64,000 nt of DNA from Verticillium longisporum (lineage: Eukaryota > Ascomycota > Sordariomycetes > Glomerellales > Plectosphaerellaceae): positions 310,001 through 374,000 of the forward strand of contig JAETXT010000004.1 of assembly GCA_019188255.1 (NCBI GenBank), written 5' to 3'. Made by a program: the position numbers and the translations under genes. Below are positions 25,087 to 37,914 of the stretch, piece by piece; within the stretch, counting starts at the first letter, position 1; each line of letters begins with the position of its first letter. Below the pieces are notes generated by a model. That model was not told the DNA's origin. It saw nothing but the letters and a program-made list of their open reading frames with translations, and ran no database searches.

Positions 25087-26519
25087 TCAGATCTTCTCGA
25101 CCCAGGCGTCACCCTGCTTCTTCTCATCCAGGACACGCTCCTCGCCCTTCTCGACCTGCTCGACAGTGGTGCTGGGGGCAGACTTGGGAGCGAGGATGTT
25201 CATGCCCTTGCGGACCCAGTGGATGGAGGCATAGCCGAGGACGAAGATGAGGCCGATCATGGGCACGACGTAGCTGATCCTGGTGCCCTTGGCGTCGGCA
25301 ATGGCGCCCTGGATGGGAGGGAAGACGGCGCCGCCGGAGACGCCCACGACGAGGATGCCGGCGGCGCGGCGGGGGTGGAGGCCGAGGCCCTCGGTGCCGA
25401 GGGGCGAGAAGGTGGGGTACAGGGGGGCGAGGAAGAAGAAGGTGGCGGTGCGGGGGCCGGCGGCCCCGCCGCCCTTGCCGACGCTGACGAAGGCCGACAG
25501 GGCCGAGGCCGCGACGGCGTAGACGACTAGGATGAAGACGGAGCTCAGGAACGTGGCGATGCCCGTGGCGACGAAGCGGCCGACGGTGAAGGTGATGAGG
25601 GCGTAGCTGAGCATGGTGCTGCCCTTGGAGGTCGTGAAACCGCCGTTCTCGTGGGCATAATTGATAAAGAAGGTAGCTACTACACGGCCGTTAGTTGAGC
25701 TTCGATGGAAGTGTAGAGAGCTCTGGGAGACTTACTGGTAACCTGGGCACCGACGTAGCAGAGCTGGGCGAAGAAGGCGGCCCACATGTTGTACTGCTTC
25801 CAGATGGAGCCCTTGACCTGACCATCAGAGGACTCCTCAATGGTAGCCTCGGAAATCTCGGGGAGCTTGGCAAAGAAGAACATGACGGCGACTGCGACAC
25901 CGGCGCAGGCGACGGCGAGGTAGACAAACTGGACATTGGTGAGGCTGTTCTGGTTGGCGCCCGAGAAGAAGAACTTGGAGGCGATGAGGGGACCAATGAA
26001 GGAGGCGACACCGTTCCAGGACTGGCAGAACTGGAGGCGGGCCGAAGCGGACTCGGGCTTGCCAATGACGACGGCGTACGAGTTGGCGGCCGTCTCGAGG
26101 GTGGCGAGACCGCAGGCGATGACGAGGATGCAGGCGCAGAAGCCACCGAAAGCAGCGCGGCCGTTCTCAGGCTTGGCGGTAGCGACGACGGGCCAGAAGA
26201 GAATGGCGCCTAGGGAGTAGAGGCCGAGACCCATGAGGATGGTCTGCTTGTAACCGCGGCGCTTGAGGCACTCGGCGGCAATGGGAGAGAAGAGAAGGTA
26301 ACCGCCGCCAAAGTACATGACCTGGAGGCCAGTGGACTCGAGGCGGGTGATGCCGAGGACGGTCTGGAAGTGCTTGTTGAGGACATCGAGAAGGCCGTAG
26401 GAGAAGCCCCAGAGGAAGAAGAGGGAGATGATGAGGGAGAGAGGGAAGATGAGGGCGCGACCAGTGAGATAGCCGCCAGCCAACTGAGGCGCGGCCGAGG
26501 GGATACCGCCGCCAGCCAT
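25087..26519 (-). CDS. FucP-family MFS sugar permease
   Basis: Two exons, 26519..25736 and 25679..25087, with a 56-base intron (GTAAGT...CTAAC...GTAG), give about 458 residues. The joined sequence reads AQVTIATFFINYAHENGGF across the junction, a conserved helix of the family. Other markers are the LFFLWGFSYGLLDVLNKHFQ opening helix, FGGGYLLFSPIA in helix 2, ATLETAANSYAV in helix 4, and the C-terminal half GILVVGVSGGAVFPPIQGA. The family imports L-fucose, glucose or galactose with protons; in fungi the substrate is rarely known. The acidic/basic tail is cytoplasmic. The ATG at 26519 is in the context accATGg. It lies alone, with long non-coding flanks on both sides. Confidence 0.9.
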
Positions 26520-29500
26520 GGTGGTGATGTGTGTGTAAGGGAGGTGGGTGAAGAGAGTTTGTGAGGATATTGAGCTGAGGAAGAGGAAGCTCGAGACTCA
26601 GGCAGTGAAGCTGATGATTGTGATGAGGATGAGGATAATAAGAGACCTTCTGGAGTTGGCACCACAATGATCTTATATCTCGACGACATTGACTTGAGCT
26701 TGACTGACACGGCCCGTCTCTGGGGTATGGTTCAAGCTTTGCTCCAGCTCCCCCCCTTTGCCCCCCAATCAACCCCCCATCACCCACCCCCATCTGGAGA
26801 AAAAAGCGACTAAAGCGGTTGCATCACACTAGCCTCGTCCCAGCCAAAACGCAGAGCACCGGGGACTCCATGGGATGCAATGGAGTCTGGCCCCAGGACG
26901 GACTCGCCCCAGGGGCCCCAAGCCGGATTGGGTTTGGCAGGCCAAGGGGCAGTTGGAGCTGGTGAGGGGGGGTCAAAACTCTGAACTGGCGAGAGAAATC
27001 GCGCCCCACCTGTTGATGAACGACTATTCAAACACCATATGGCCAGCGTCGCGGGCTTTGTACCGGCACTAGACCTAAAGTAGCCTACCTTTGCTCAGCG
27101 TCCTCAGAGTTCAGTGTGGTTGTGTACTGGTGGGTGGGAAGGTCTTCCCCCCTGGCGCGCACGCCGCAACCTTCGCTCATTCATACGGCCAACCGGCATG
27201 ATCATGGGCCCCAAGTGGGACGCACTGCAATCCGGCATCGCGTGTGTGGGGGAGTGGAAACGCTTGGCGCTTGTGGTCCGGTCAGGCCCGTCGAGAGGGT
27301 TTCCGGCCAATGGACAGGGCAGAATGTAGCCAAGATTGACAAGTATGCAAGTGCCGGCGGACGCTATGCCAGTCAAGGAAATGCTGTGGAAGCACTAGAT
27401 AGCAACGCTAGAAGACTCTCCCCCTGCTAGCTGTGTCTAGTGCCGTAGGTCTCGCCGAGAGAGCTCCTTGAGGCTGAGGAATGGCAGTTGGGCGATGCCC
27501 TCGACGAGACGCTGGCTGGGCTGGTCAAGGTGGAAATGCCGCACTCGAGATATCATCAGGAGACGTGACTGGCTGAGTGCGACGTGAACGGTCAAGGAAA
27601 GACGCTACCATGTGGTCCCTGGCGATCTTGTCCAAGGTACCAGCCCTGTCATCGACGCCCGCTGAGACCGATGTCGCCATGTTGAGGCCTGTTGGGTGGT
27701 GAAACGTTGACGACCTCACCTCCAGTTCTGCTCCGCGGGGTGGCATCGGAGACACATATGCATGCACAGGGGGTCAGGACGTGGAGTGATAAGCCTTTGT
27801 ATGATGTGATGCGCGTGGGATGATCTCGCTTGCGTGCGAAGGGAGAGGGGCGAGAGGAAGAACAAGAGAAAACTTGTTTCGTTAGCCATCCACAACCACC
27901 TCAACGTTTGGAGATCGATCAAAATCATAGCTGTTGCTTTGGGAGTGCTGTGAAAGCCGCAAAACTACGTCCAACATGCTTGCTGTGAATGTGGCGTTTT
28001 CGCCCACCAACAGGCCTTAACAGCCAGGCCATGACTATATTCCCCGATCTGTCTTAGCTCAACAGGCGAGGCCTCGAACCCGTCGGCGCCGCCAGCTCCC
28101 TCGCTACATTGCTTGGAGGAGAGGGAGCTATGGAAAGCTCACAGCTGGCGATGCGGCTCTGGATCGAGCAGAATAACCACCACATCCTTGTGGCAGGTCT
28201 CGTTGAGGAGATGCACCCACCCAGCTGGACCTGGCCATGGTTAGTGCAGCGTTGATCATCGGGCCGTTACTGAGCTGGATGTCCCTGGCGCCAGAGCTTG
28301 AGCCGCGCCATGGTGGCCGCGACTCCACGCCGATGCTACTATGGCTGTCGTAGTCGATGGAGCCATCGAACCGAGCGATGCGCTTGCCTGGATGGGGATG
28401 AAGATGAGAGCCTGATGCCGGCATCGCCTAGGTCATGGCGTCGTCCTAGGCCCTAGGCTTTGGTCCTAGGCTCTGGTCCTCACAGTGAGGGGAAGCTTAG
28501 TTGTGGCGGCATCAACTAAGGTTCGTTTTCGCGGTCTCCATGTGCTCGTAGCGTGGGGGAGAACCTGGAGAGAATGGAGTGCGTGCACCACATCGCAGTC
28601 TTGACTGAACACCCATAGGGCGATGAGAAGGGAGGGGGCTGGCCATGCTGGAACCTGTAAACCTGAGGTGCTGCGGGGGAGGGAAAATGGGGAGACATGG
28701 TCTGGCCGGACATGGGCATGAAAGTTTGAATTCTGCAAATCTGCAGATCATTAGCATGGTGCCTACGCGTCGGGTCGACCATCAAACTAAGTCGTGTTGT
28801 TGCGGAGCCTTGGAGACAATGTGCCATATGGTGACGACAGCGAGTGGAAGCCAACCTCATCAACGTTGGCGGACATCTTGTGATCAGCTTGTAATGCCTG
28901 AGGCTTGGAGGATCTTCTCGTCGGGCCAATTTGTTTTTGATGATGGGCACAGTTGTAGTGAGCTGACGTGAGATGCCGCTGACCTTCACCATTTATCATG
29001 TACGCAAGATCACGAGGAATTGTTGAAGCCTTGGTCGTTCCTCTCGTTGAACTCAAATCTGCCCCGCCTCGTATGGCTTCTATATTCTTTGTCTCCACGC
29101 CAGTATACATGGTTTATCTTCCGGCGAAAAATCAGCAGGGTTGCAATGACCTTGCGTCGGCATTGCGGTTCGGCAGGTCGAGATCGTGCTCTCGGGTCGC
29201 TGTAAGGCAGATGACGATGCTTCATAAACAATTGCACCGCTGAAAAGAACATCAATTGGCGACCCATCAACGAAGGAATCGCATTTCGTGATACTAGGCA
29301 TCGATGTGCCGCGCATCACAAAATGGCTGTGCTGATGGATTTAATGCGGGATGAGCTGCGCGACTGGAAATACGCATCGCTAACTCCGACTGCCGTTTTC
29401 AGTGAAGCGACTGCGACAAATAAAACCACAGTCAGCGACCGACTGGCTTGCTCAGGAAACTGTCGTGAGCAAATGAAAGGAAAAAAAGCAAAGACCGCCA

Positions 29501-29543
29501 AACATTTCATCAGCAACCGCAACCGCAATCGCGAACAAGCATC
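26520..29543. other. 3.0-kb stretch with no supported gene
   Basis: The right-hand side of the FucP gene start (26520-26800) is purine-rich on this strand, so pyrimidine-rich for that gene, as expected of its promoter. Between 26.8 and 29.5 kb there are only short frames without domains or splice structure. A segment near 28060 resembles a tRNA A box, but no B box lies at the right distance. Confidence 0.6.
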
Positions 29544-30408
29544 ATGCACCTCATCCTCACAGGGGCGACAGGCCTCGTCGGATCCGGCGTTCTGGACGCC
29601 ATGATCAAGATGAAGGACGTGACCAAGATTTCCATCCTCGCGCGCCGCCCAGTTGCCATGGCTGACAACGCCAAGGATCCCCGCATCAACGTGATCATCC
29701 ACAAAGACTTCAACAGCTACAGCCCAGAGGTCCTCGACAAGTTGCGGGGCGCCAAAGGCGTCGTCTGGGCCCTGGGTATCAGCCAGAACCTCGTTAGCAA
29801 AGAGTGAGTTTGCGGCCTCGGCCAGGCAACATGGCCCCGGCCCTGCATCCCTCCCTGCCCCTGTTCCTTCGAGTCATGGTCTGACCGTCCTGGGGGGGCG
29901 CCGCAGAGACTACGTCAAGATCACCAAAGACTACACCCTCGCCGCCGCCGAAGCCTTTGCGCCCCTCGCTTCTCCTGACGAGCCGTTTCGCTTCATCTAC
30001 GTCTCCGGCGAGGGCGCCACGCACTCGCCCGGCCGCTTCACGCCCATCTTTGGACGCGTCAAGGGCGAGACGGAGATGGCCCTGTCAGAGATGCGCGCGA
30101 CGCGCCCAGGCTTCCTGACCGAGTCGGTGCGCCCGGCGGGCGTGGATGCGGGGCAGCACGCCGCCGTCAAGCCGTACATACCGAATCCGGGGCTCGTGTA
30201 CAATGCAATGTGGGTGCTTTTCGCGCCCGTCTTGCTCGTGGCCAAGTCGTTTCACTCGCCGACGGAGCCGTTGGGGCGGTTCCTCACGGGCATGGCGATG
30301 GGCACGTATGATGGTCCGTTGGCGGCTGGCGGGCAGGGTGTCCAAATGTTGAGCGGGGGTTCGAGGGTCGTTTCGAACGTTGGCTTCCGCCGGTTGTTCG
30401 GGCTGTGA
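29544..30408 (+). CDS. Atypical SDR / NAD(P)-binding protein
   Basis: Two exons, 29544..29803 and 29907..30408, with a 103-base intron (GTGAGT...CGCCGCAG), give about 253 residues. It opens with LILTGATGLVGSGVL, the TGxxGxxG dinucleotide-binding motif. ISILARRPV ends the second strand, and WALGISQN and FIYVSGEGATHSPG follow at the expected strand 4-5 positions; GRVKGETEMAL supplies the lysine region of the active site. This resembles atypical short-chain dehydrogenases (NmrA/TIP30-like) that bind NAD(P) and may act as reductases or redox sensors. No substrate can be inferred. The ATG at 29544 immediately precedes the first beta strand, as usual in the family. Confidence 0.8.
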
Positions 30409-30778
30409 CATGGCGACGGTAGCAGAGGGCATGTCATGTTCTAGTATGGTGTACGATGAGTGTAGGATTAGCCATTCGGTAAGTGAGAGGACTTCGAAAT
30501 ATGACGCGAGAGTTTCTTTCCCTTGAAGTGGCAACATAGTCATCCCTGGTAGGAAATCAGACCATCACTCGAGGCATTAACCAAGGCAAGAGCCTGGGTA
30601 TACTTTCACACAGGGACCGGGGAAATCACTTGACTAGATGCATCTCGCGACTCATCTCCACAATGCACTCCGTGTCATTGACAAGCCACTGACCTGATTC
30701 GGCATACTTTAAACAGTCCGCTATACTTTCCTAGACCAGCAGTCCCTATGCCAGACCCTGCTCCTCTGCCGAAATCCT

Positions 30779-30982
30779 TCACTGCTGCTTCTTCACCTTC
30801 TGCTCTCCTGTCGGCCCATACATCTTCTCCTTCACGACGCCTCCCACCTTGATCAGGATGAGGATGATGGCAATGACAGTGGCCGACTCCATGAACCTCA
30901 GCAGTAAGCTCGAAATGACCTTGAGGATTCGAAAGAAGGCCAACTCCCAGGCGGCAAATTCCTGTTCGACTTTTTCAGGCAT
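30779..30982 (-). CDS. Possible small single-pass membrane protein
   Basis: A 67-residue frame with a hydrophobic segment, ATVIAIILILIKVGGVV, after an amphipathic region and followed by a basic tail ending QKVKKQQ. The ATG context (caagATGcc) is acceptable. I do not recognise the family. It could be a real small protein or a chance frame, since it has no introns, neighbours or motifs to confirm it. Confidence 0.35.
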   Translation of the reverse strand: MPEKVEQEFAAWELAFFRILKVISSLLLRFMESATVIAIILILIKVGGVVKEKMYGPTGEQKVKKQQ

Positions 30983-32189
30983 CTTGGATGAGGGGGTGCC
31001 AAGACGATGACGACGCTAGATGCAGAGGACGAGCTGAGAGGCTCAAAGCTGTTGCTCAGCTGAAAGGTCATGGCACGATCAGTAAGGATTCCAGTCTCAA
31101 GTTGATGAAATAACCCACAAGCGATAGCAAAGCAGTCGAGGTTTTTCATGAGAGAATGGATTTGAGGGAGCATGGCCAACCTCGTTGGTCTTGTGACGGC
31201 TCTGTTTTGGAGGATCCTCAGAGCGGGTCAGATTTTGGGAGAGCCGGCCAATAATGCAGCCGAGATGGTGCCCAGAGAATGGCCTTCTTGGCATGATAAT
31301 CTTTGGCAGGCTTGAAGGATGCGGACGCAAAGCGGCCCAAGTCGGTCGTGGGTCTGTGCCAAGGGGGTTGATTTTGTGGATGGGCTCAATGGGTCTCAAG
31401 AGAGGGCCGCATCTTCAAGCCGGGGACCCGGACCCGGGTCTAGATCGCAATTGCCCTATCCGAGGCCGACTTCCATTCGGGGGGGATGCCGAGACTCCGG
31501 GATCCCTACATTCGAGCCAAAGAACCCAACGCCTACATCTCTGAATGAGCAGAACTATCTATCAATGGTTCAATTAAGATATACACGCAATCATCAATGT
31601 CGGCAGCATGGTTGGTTTCATACCCTTCTCGCCCATTAAACCTGTCTGCAGCGGCACCAAGGCGTGGCTGCACTGGTCAATGAACCTACGCACGTAGCTG
31701 CGACAGGCAGGATCAAGCGTCCGGGTCGTTAAGATTACGCCGCCCACGGTGGAGACGGATTTGCACCGTGAGAGGGAAGATCCGGATGACAACAAGAAGG
31801 AGAACAACCCGGGCGCAATGCGCACTGCTGAGTTTATGGACGTGGTGGCGGCGAAGCTGGAATGGCGGTGAGATGATTGCGCCGGGCGTGGCGGAGGGTG
31901 GCACGCCGACTTCCTACCAAGGACCAGGAGATGACGGATGAGGGCAACTACCTGGATGCTGGGCCGAAGATGGGATGTAGTGGTTGGCAAGCGTGGATCA
32001 ATGACAGAGCTTGTACACGTTGGATGGGCAAATCACTCTGTCTGTATGTTCTCCAGTCATTGGGACAACCAGAGAAAAAGCGTAAGCCGATTCGAAGGCG
32101 GAACAAAATCTAGTATTACGTATTTGACACAGTCTAGACATTATACTACTGATAGAATACCGATCAGCCCCATACAGACCAAACGCCGT
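30983..32189. other. Intergenic stretch, no gene seen
   Basis: About 1.2 kb to the 3' end of the MFS transporter. No frame with a domain, RNA gene or repeat was recognised. Confidence 0.6.
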
Positions 32190-34165
32190 CTACCTCGCAG
32201 CCCTGGCAATGCTGTTTGCCCGACTCGCCGAGGGCGTTCCTCTGGGCGTACCGCGAGGAGTCACGCGGCTCTCGCCAAAGAACCGGTTCTGCTGGCTGTA
32301 CCGCCTGGTGCCCATCTCAGGCCGACCCCCGGGGACCTCTTCATGCGTGGCCGCGGAACCTAGTGAATGTTAGCAACGTACGCAAACAGAGAATGGCAAC
32401 CTGGGGCAGACTCACTTCGCCTCCTCTCGGGCGGACGGTACACGCTCAACCTGCGCTGATGCGTGCCCTCGTCATCGCGCTGCTCGGCCAGTTTCTGCGC
32501 AAACGGCGACCGCTTTCGCAGCGTGGGGCCCTTCCAGTAGATGACGTAGACCGCCAGCACCAGCAGAAGCGCGATGCAGAAGAGAATGGTGCTGGCGTAT
32601 TCCAGGTTGCGCCCGGACGACGCACCGATATTCGTAAAGAAGGGCGTCGCAGGCACGGTCAGGACACCGGCGAGGAAGTCGCGCGCCCATCCGTTGCCGC
32701 CCGTCGCCGAGGCAGAGTACGGTCCGTAGGCGCAGATCATGTAGTCAATGGTGGCCATGTAAATGGCATAATTCGCGATGCCGACGATGGCGGCGAAGAT
32801 CATGGAGCCGATCCAGTGAATCGGTGGGCCTTGGATCGTCCATGCGAAGCCGATGAGGCCGATGGGCAGGCAGGGGGCGGTGTACAGGAGGAACCACAGA
32901 CGGGATTCGTACTGCGCGCGCTCGTCGTTGGGGTTCTCGCGGCGCTCCTTGATGTTTCGTTTGATGGCGGGGATAAAGAGCAGCCAGGCGATGACATAGC
33001 CGATGCCGATGGGAATAAATGCCAGACCAATGGCTACGGTGCTGAAGTGCCACTGATCGTATACCAGCGCAAAGGACTGGATGAACATGAAAATCAGAGC
33101 GTCTGAGAAACCCGACAGAAGTGAAAGGACGAGAACGATTGGTTCCGTTAGAAACATCTTGAAAGGGCGAGTCCAGGTGATGAGAATCTCCTTGGCGGAA
33201 AAGCGCTCGCGAAAGGGGACGAGCTCGTCGGGGCCCCAGATATTGGGCGTTCCGTTCTTTCTGCGCTTCTTGGCGATGCGGTTCATCATGATGGTCGTGC
33301 GTGTCTCGGGAACGGTGAAGAAGTGGACAGCCTGGACGAAGGCGCCGAGGATGAGTTGGATCCAGATGGACCACCTGGAACGTTCAAGTCAGTCGACTGT
33401 TCACCAGCAATGAGTGTGCAAATCCCACTCACCTCCAGTCGAGATACTCCTCGGTGAAGCCGCCAACGATGGGGCCCAGCACGGAACCGCCGACGGATGA
33501 GAAGACCACATAGGCAACAGCGTATTGCTGCGTATCAGACTCCCACATGTCGGCAATCATGCCCAGCGTGACCGAGCCGCCCGCAGACGAAAGACCGCCA
33601 AGCGCCCTGCCGACCATGACGGTGGCAAAGTTCGGTGCCAGCGCAACAGGAAGCTGCCAAATGTTCACGAGGAACAGCGAGAGCTGCAAGACCGGCCAGC
33701 GGCCAAACTCCTCGGACCACGGCGCCCACAGCTCGCACCCAAACGCGTACATGACGAGGAAGATCATGGCGCCGCACCGCGCCGCCTGCGCGCTGACGTT
33801 GAACTCCTCCGAGATGCCGGGGATGGCGTTCGAGTACAGCGACGTGTTGAAGTTCATCGAGACCTGCACCCAGAAGATGACGGTGTGGAAGCACCACTTT
33901 TTCCAGTTCGGGAAGCTGTAGCCCAGCTCTTCGTAGCAGTCGTCCTCGGTGATTTCGTACTTGTCGTTCGTCCCGAGCTTCTCGAGGTTGCCGTTGCGGC
34001 CCCCGCGCCGGCGGCGCCGGCCTCGTCATTGTCGCTTGTGCTGTGGCTGTTTCGCTCGTCTGGCTTCTCGGAGACGGTGCCGTCTGCATTTTGTGTAAAC
34101 GCGCGGTCGAGGCTGGCTTGCGGTATGACCTCTGGGGGCTCCTCGGTGAAGTGTGTTCTTGTCAT
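32190..34165 (-). CDS. DHA1-type MFS transporter, flank of the quinate cluster
   Basis: Three exons, 34165..33433, 33374..32416 and 32359..32190, with introns of 58 and 56 bases (GTGAGT donors; GACTGAC and GCTAAC branch sites). One missing base is needed in the first exon at the CCCCC run 34000..34004; with it the model closes in phase at about 620 residues. The N-terminus is a hydrophilic tail reading KYEITEDDCYEELGYSFPNW. The membrane domain follows with MNFNTSLYSNAIPGISEEF and the helix 4 region MVGRALGGLSSAGGSVTLG. PIVGGFTEEYLDWRWS lies at the first splice junction, then a long central loop, and helix 7-12 segments end at YVIYWKGPTLRKRS. This is typical of fungal drug/proton antiporters. 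The third exon is serine- and arginine-rich. It probably exports a small organic molecule. Its position next to the repressor raises a possible role in the cluster. Confidence 0.75.
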
Positions 34166-35161
34166 GGTGGGAGCAACACCTGGGAGGCTGTTGACTGGGG
34201 GAGGATGCAGACAACACTTTGGTAGAGGGTTCGGTCTGTTCCAAAAGAAGTCTGTCCAAAGGAAAACGGGGCTTTTGGGGAAGTAGAGACGAAAGTTGAG
34301 GGGTAGCAATACGCGGCGCGAGGACGAAGAGCATATAAAGAGGGACGTGACGATCCCCCAGCTCGGCGCCGACTGAATTTACATCATTGTGCTTCCGCTC
34401 ACAAAGCTGTCTTCTCGGATTTCCCATGGTCAGCACGATTGCCATGAGCCGCATCCACACTGACATCACGATGTGTTGAAGACCCCGGATGATCCAGTAC
34501 GTGATGTGGGAATCTTTTGAGTCAGACTAAGGCCTTGCCGTTGTAACCGGAGCTCCATCTATGCTACTACTAATGAGCCGCTGCGTCACTGACGACACCA
34601 TATGCAGAGTTCATCGCTCGATCTGGAAACTTGCCTTGACAGACTTTCTACGCCCATCCGGTGGTGGCCACCACGTGTAACCCCCCAGGATCCTCGTCAC
34701 GAAGCACAACAGCCTGGTTGTTCCCAAGTCTTTGCTCCGCGATATCCTCTTCGGCGCTTTACACGACTGGAATGTCGAACACGAGACACCATGGCAGATT
34801 GGTCGGGCCTGTCCAAAACAACATCTACCCGAACGGCAGTCGGCAGATGATCGGCAGCCAAGTGATGTCACCCGCGGCTCACACTGCTGTTGCCGTGGCG
34901 AGCTTATTCGCGGCCGCGTCTGGAAGCGGATCTAGCCCTACCTAGCGGCGAGCGAACCCGGCTGGATCGGCTTGCCGGGCGCGAGACAACCTTGGCAAAG
35001 GCTTGACCTCAGGTCCACGTAGGGCCGGACGATTCTGCATTCGGTTGATGAACGCTTCTCATACGCCCGTTTGGGTCACGACTTGAGATCATTGGCATCG
35101 CAGGGCCATTCAACGTGTTTCCGTCGTGATGCACTGATTGAACCAATGCACGACTGCATAA
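34166..35161. other. Intergenic stretch, no gene seen
   Basis: About 1 kb containing the promoter of the MFS transporter and the 3' flank of the repressor. I looked for copies of the quinate activator consensus here and saw none close to it. Confidence 0.55.
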
Positions 35162-37914
35162 TCATGGCTCCTGCTCAGTAATGTTGTTCAGCCTGGGCTG
35201 CAATTGAGCCAGGTTTGACTGGCCCTGTTCGTCGGTGTATGCGCGCAAAGCATGTCGCCGCATAAGTCGCCTCGGTGCACGGCGGCCGGTGAAGAGCTCA
35301 AACTGCGCAAAACCCTGTTCCGGCAGGAGGTCGAGGCCATCCATTGTAACCCAGCCCTTGTGGGAAAGCTTGCGCACCTGGTCGAGAATGGGCGTGTCGA
35401 GTGTTTTGTAACCCAGATCGACGAGGACACCACCTGTAGGGCTTTCCAGCCAGGCGGATGGTGCCACGAAATTGGGCGCGGGCACATCACCGATACTATG
35501 CGTCGGGATGCAGGAAACTATCAGAGTTGGCGACCGGAATTCTGCTGGCCACGGCTCGTCGAGCTTTCCAAGGACGTGGAAACGTGTTTCAATCTCCGAG
35601 CTGGCGCTCAAAAATGGCAAGTCACGCCGAGAGAGGAGTTGTGTGTAATGGCTGACCATCTTCTCCGCATTGGCAATTGTACGATTCCAGACCACGATGT
35701 TCCTCACACCAAGCTGCAGCATGGAGTAGATGGCCGCTCTTGCCATGCCGCCAGCACCAATGATGAGGCCACAGCTGGTCGGACGCACCGCGTTCGCCGG
35801 GGACAGCCCACGGCGAAGACAAGCTCGGATGCCGACCCAATCAGTATTGTCTCCATACAATGCCCGGACGGGACCGGCGCGATTGCGACAATTGAATAAT
35901 TTCTCGTCCTCGGGAATCGTGCCGTCTGGATTCAGTCGTCGGACAGGGATTAGCGTATTGACCGCACCGATAGCCCGCGCGTGACGGCTGAGAGAATGCG
36001 TCAAGGTGATGATCTCAACCTTGAAGGGCAGGCCGACTGAGGCACCGGCAAAGGATGGGTCCTCGATCAGGTCTTTCACCCCCGAAGTGTCGGCGTCGAG
36101 TAAGGGCGGTAATCGTGGGGGATCCCGAGTGCCTGCAAGGCCGCGTTGTGCATGGCTGGGGAAAGACTGTAGTCGACTTTGGCACCGACGACATACAGCT
36201 TCATGGGATCGAAAAGGAATGATCCATATAATGCTTGGGTCGCCTGTTGCGCAGTGATAAGGGGCTGTCCCAGATCATCGGGTGCACCACCATCGTTCAG
36301 TCGAGGCTCCGAGACAACACTTGTGAGGACGTGGTTCATGCAGGCCGAGTGTCGTCCCCGTGGCCCTGAGTTGTACGCGATTAAAGGCATGTGGCGACCA
36401 TCCAAGGCCTCAACCTGTCCCTTGAACCGATCGACGTCGAAATTGTCCTTAATGGTCGTCACTGGCTTGATGAGACGAACGATATCGCAGCCTTGGCTTC
36501 GGGCACGGTGGTAATGCGAGAGCCAGACAGGATCATGCCATGTCGGACCGTTGATCGCAGCACAGGTAAAGTGTGCCATGATCTTGGATTTCCTCTTCAA
36601 GGCGACGACATGAGACATTTCATAGTCGCCTAGCCTCAGATCGACGGTTAGGTATTCGGGTACCAGTCGCAGGCCGTGAAAGAGATATTCCATGTAAACT
36701 GTTTCAAGGGATGAGCCATCGAGCGTGGCTGCTGGTAGAAGGACGTGATAGATGATGGGGATGACGGTGCTTCTTCGTATGTACCCGATGACCCTTGAAA
36801 TGTCACTGGCTTTCTCCGAGTCGAGCGTTGGTGCCTGTCCCGTCTTGCTCACCGCCAAAGCAATGTCGTCTACCACAACTTCTATGGCATCAGCTCCGGT
36901 CTCTAGATCCTCAATATCGACCTCGTCACGAAGTAATCGCGAGAGAGGCACGGAGAGGGCATAAGTGAAGCGTCGATCCTCGGTGGGAATGGAGGCCAGA
37001 GGAAAGGCAGACTCGATGAACGGGATGGAACCGGCCGGCATGACGAGTGACAGGAATTTGAGGAAGTGGCGCTCAGCACGCTTCAGAGTCAGGTAGGGCG
37101 CTGGTGGCTTTTGGTTCGAGGGGACGCCGCCCCTGGGTGAGTCCGTCTTGGACGCCTCGACTGGTGACTCGGATACGTTGAAGAACTCGAGGTTACTACA
37201 GCTGCGGAAGATGGCACTGCTGGCGTTCAGAAGATTGCGCGTCTTGTCGTCGTCGTCAATCTTGAGGTGTTCCTGGATGGCCTTGGCGTCCCGGAGGATA
37301 TGGACTATCGGATGGGTCCTGGCGAAATCACGAAGGAGGCTCTGCACAGCACGCTCCATCCATGAGCAGACGATGAGACAGCCTTTGGCGTGTTGGGTCA
37401 GGACCTCGCGCAGGATCTGGGCCTGGCGACGGTGACATTCAACGGGTCCATGTTCTCTCTTGTAAGCCAGACTGGTCGAGCCCGTGGCTTGTTGAAATGC
37501 CTTTTCGCAGTCGAGGGCTCTCCTCTTCATGGCCGTTGATGCAATAATGGCCAGCGTCGACTTGCCAGAGCCTCGGATGCCAGTCAGGACGACAGAGACA
37601 TCGGCGGGAAAGGTAGGTGTCTCGCTGGGTCGGTGGAGAAGGGGACCAGGCGTTGAGTCTCGGGATATGTCTCGTGATATGTCTCGCGATATGCTGGTCG
37701 CTGGACAAGAAGAGTCAGCGATGGAAGACGACGTCGGGGACGATGCTGTCGCGAAAGGTATCGTACAATGACCTCCATTGTGTCGCTCCGGTGCGGCTCG
37801 GCTTCCGACACCATCCGACTCGTAGCCGTTGATTCGGGTGATCTTGCGATGCAATCCATGTTGGCCATCCAGCTCGACGGCCGAGAGAGGCCTCTTGATG
37901 CCTGCGATGGTCAT
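35162..37914 (-). CDS. qutR: Quinate pathway repressor (QutR / QA-1S type)
   Basis: With one base restored at the CCCCC run 36079..36083, the gene encodes about 917 residues. The protein is homologous to the last three domains of the AROM shikimate enzyme. In order these are a shikimate-kinase-like domain with the P loop GIRGSGKST, a type I dehydroquinase-like domain (around [14 protein letters not shown] and [14 protein letters not shown]), and a shikimate-dehydrogenase-like domain with [31 protein letters not shown] and the Rossmann loop [10 protein letters not shown]. In this family the domains sense pathway metabolites and inhibit the activator instead of catalysing. The gene is divergent from the activator, as expected for the pair. 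The start [11 protein letters not shown] is preferred because it resembles family N-termini. An in-frame ATG at 38070 would add 52 unconserved residues. Without the frame correction the dehydrogenase-like domain would be lost. Confidence 0.88.
36079..36083. other. Frame break in the repressor at a C5 run
   Basis: The upstream frame ends PTLRG-stop while the conserved continuation [16 protein letters not shown] is in the next frame. One additional C restores a continuous family-like sequence. It is either a homopolymer error or a true truncation. Confidence 0.75.
37658..37693. repeat. 12-base in-frame tandem repeat in the repressor gene
   Basis: Three copies of TCTCGNGATATG, encoding repeated SRDI on the minus strand, within the poorly conserved N-terminal linker of the repressor. 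The length keeps the frame open. Confidence 0.9.

Noticed and set aside
28051..28100. A tRNA-like A box (TAGCTCAACAGG)
   Set aside because: The only B-box-like sequence is about 20 bases away, too close, and no cloverleaf can be drawn.
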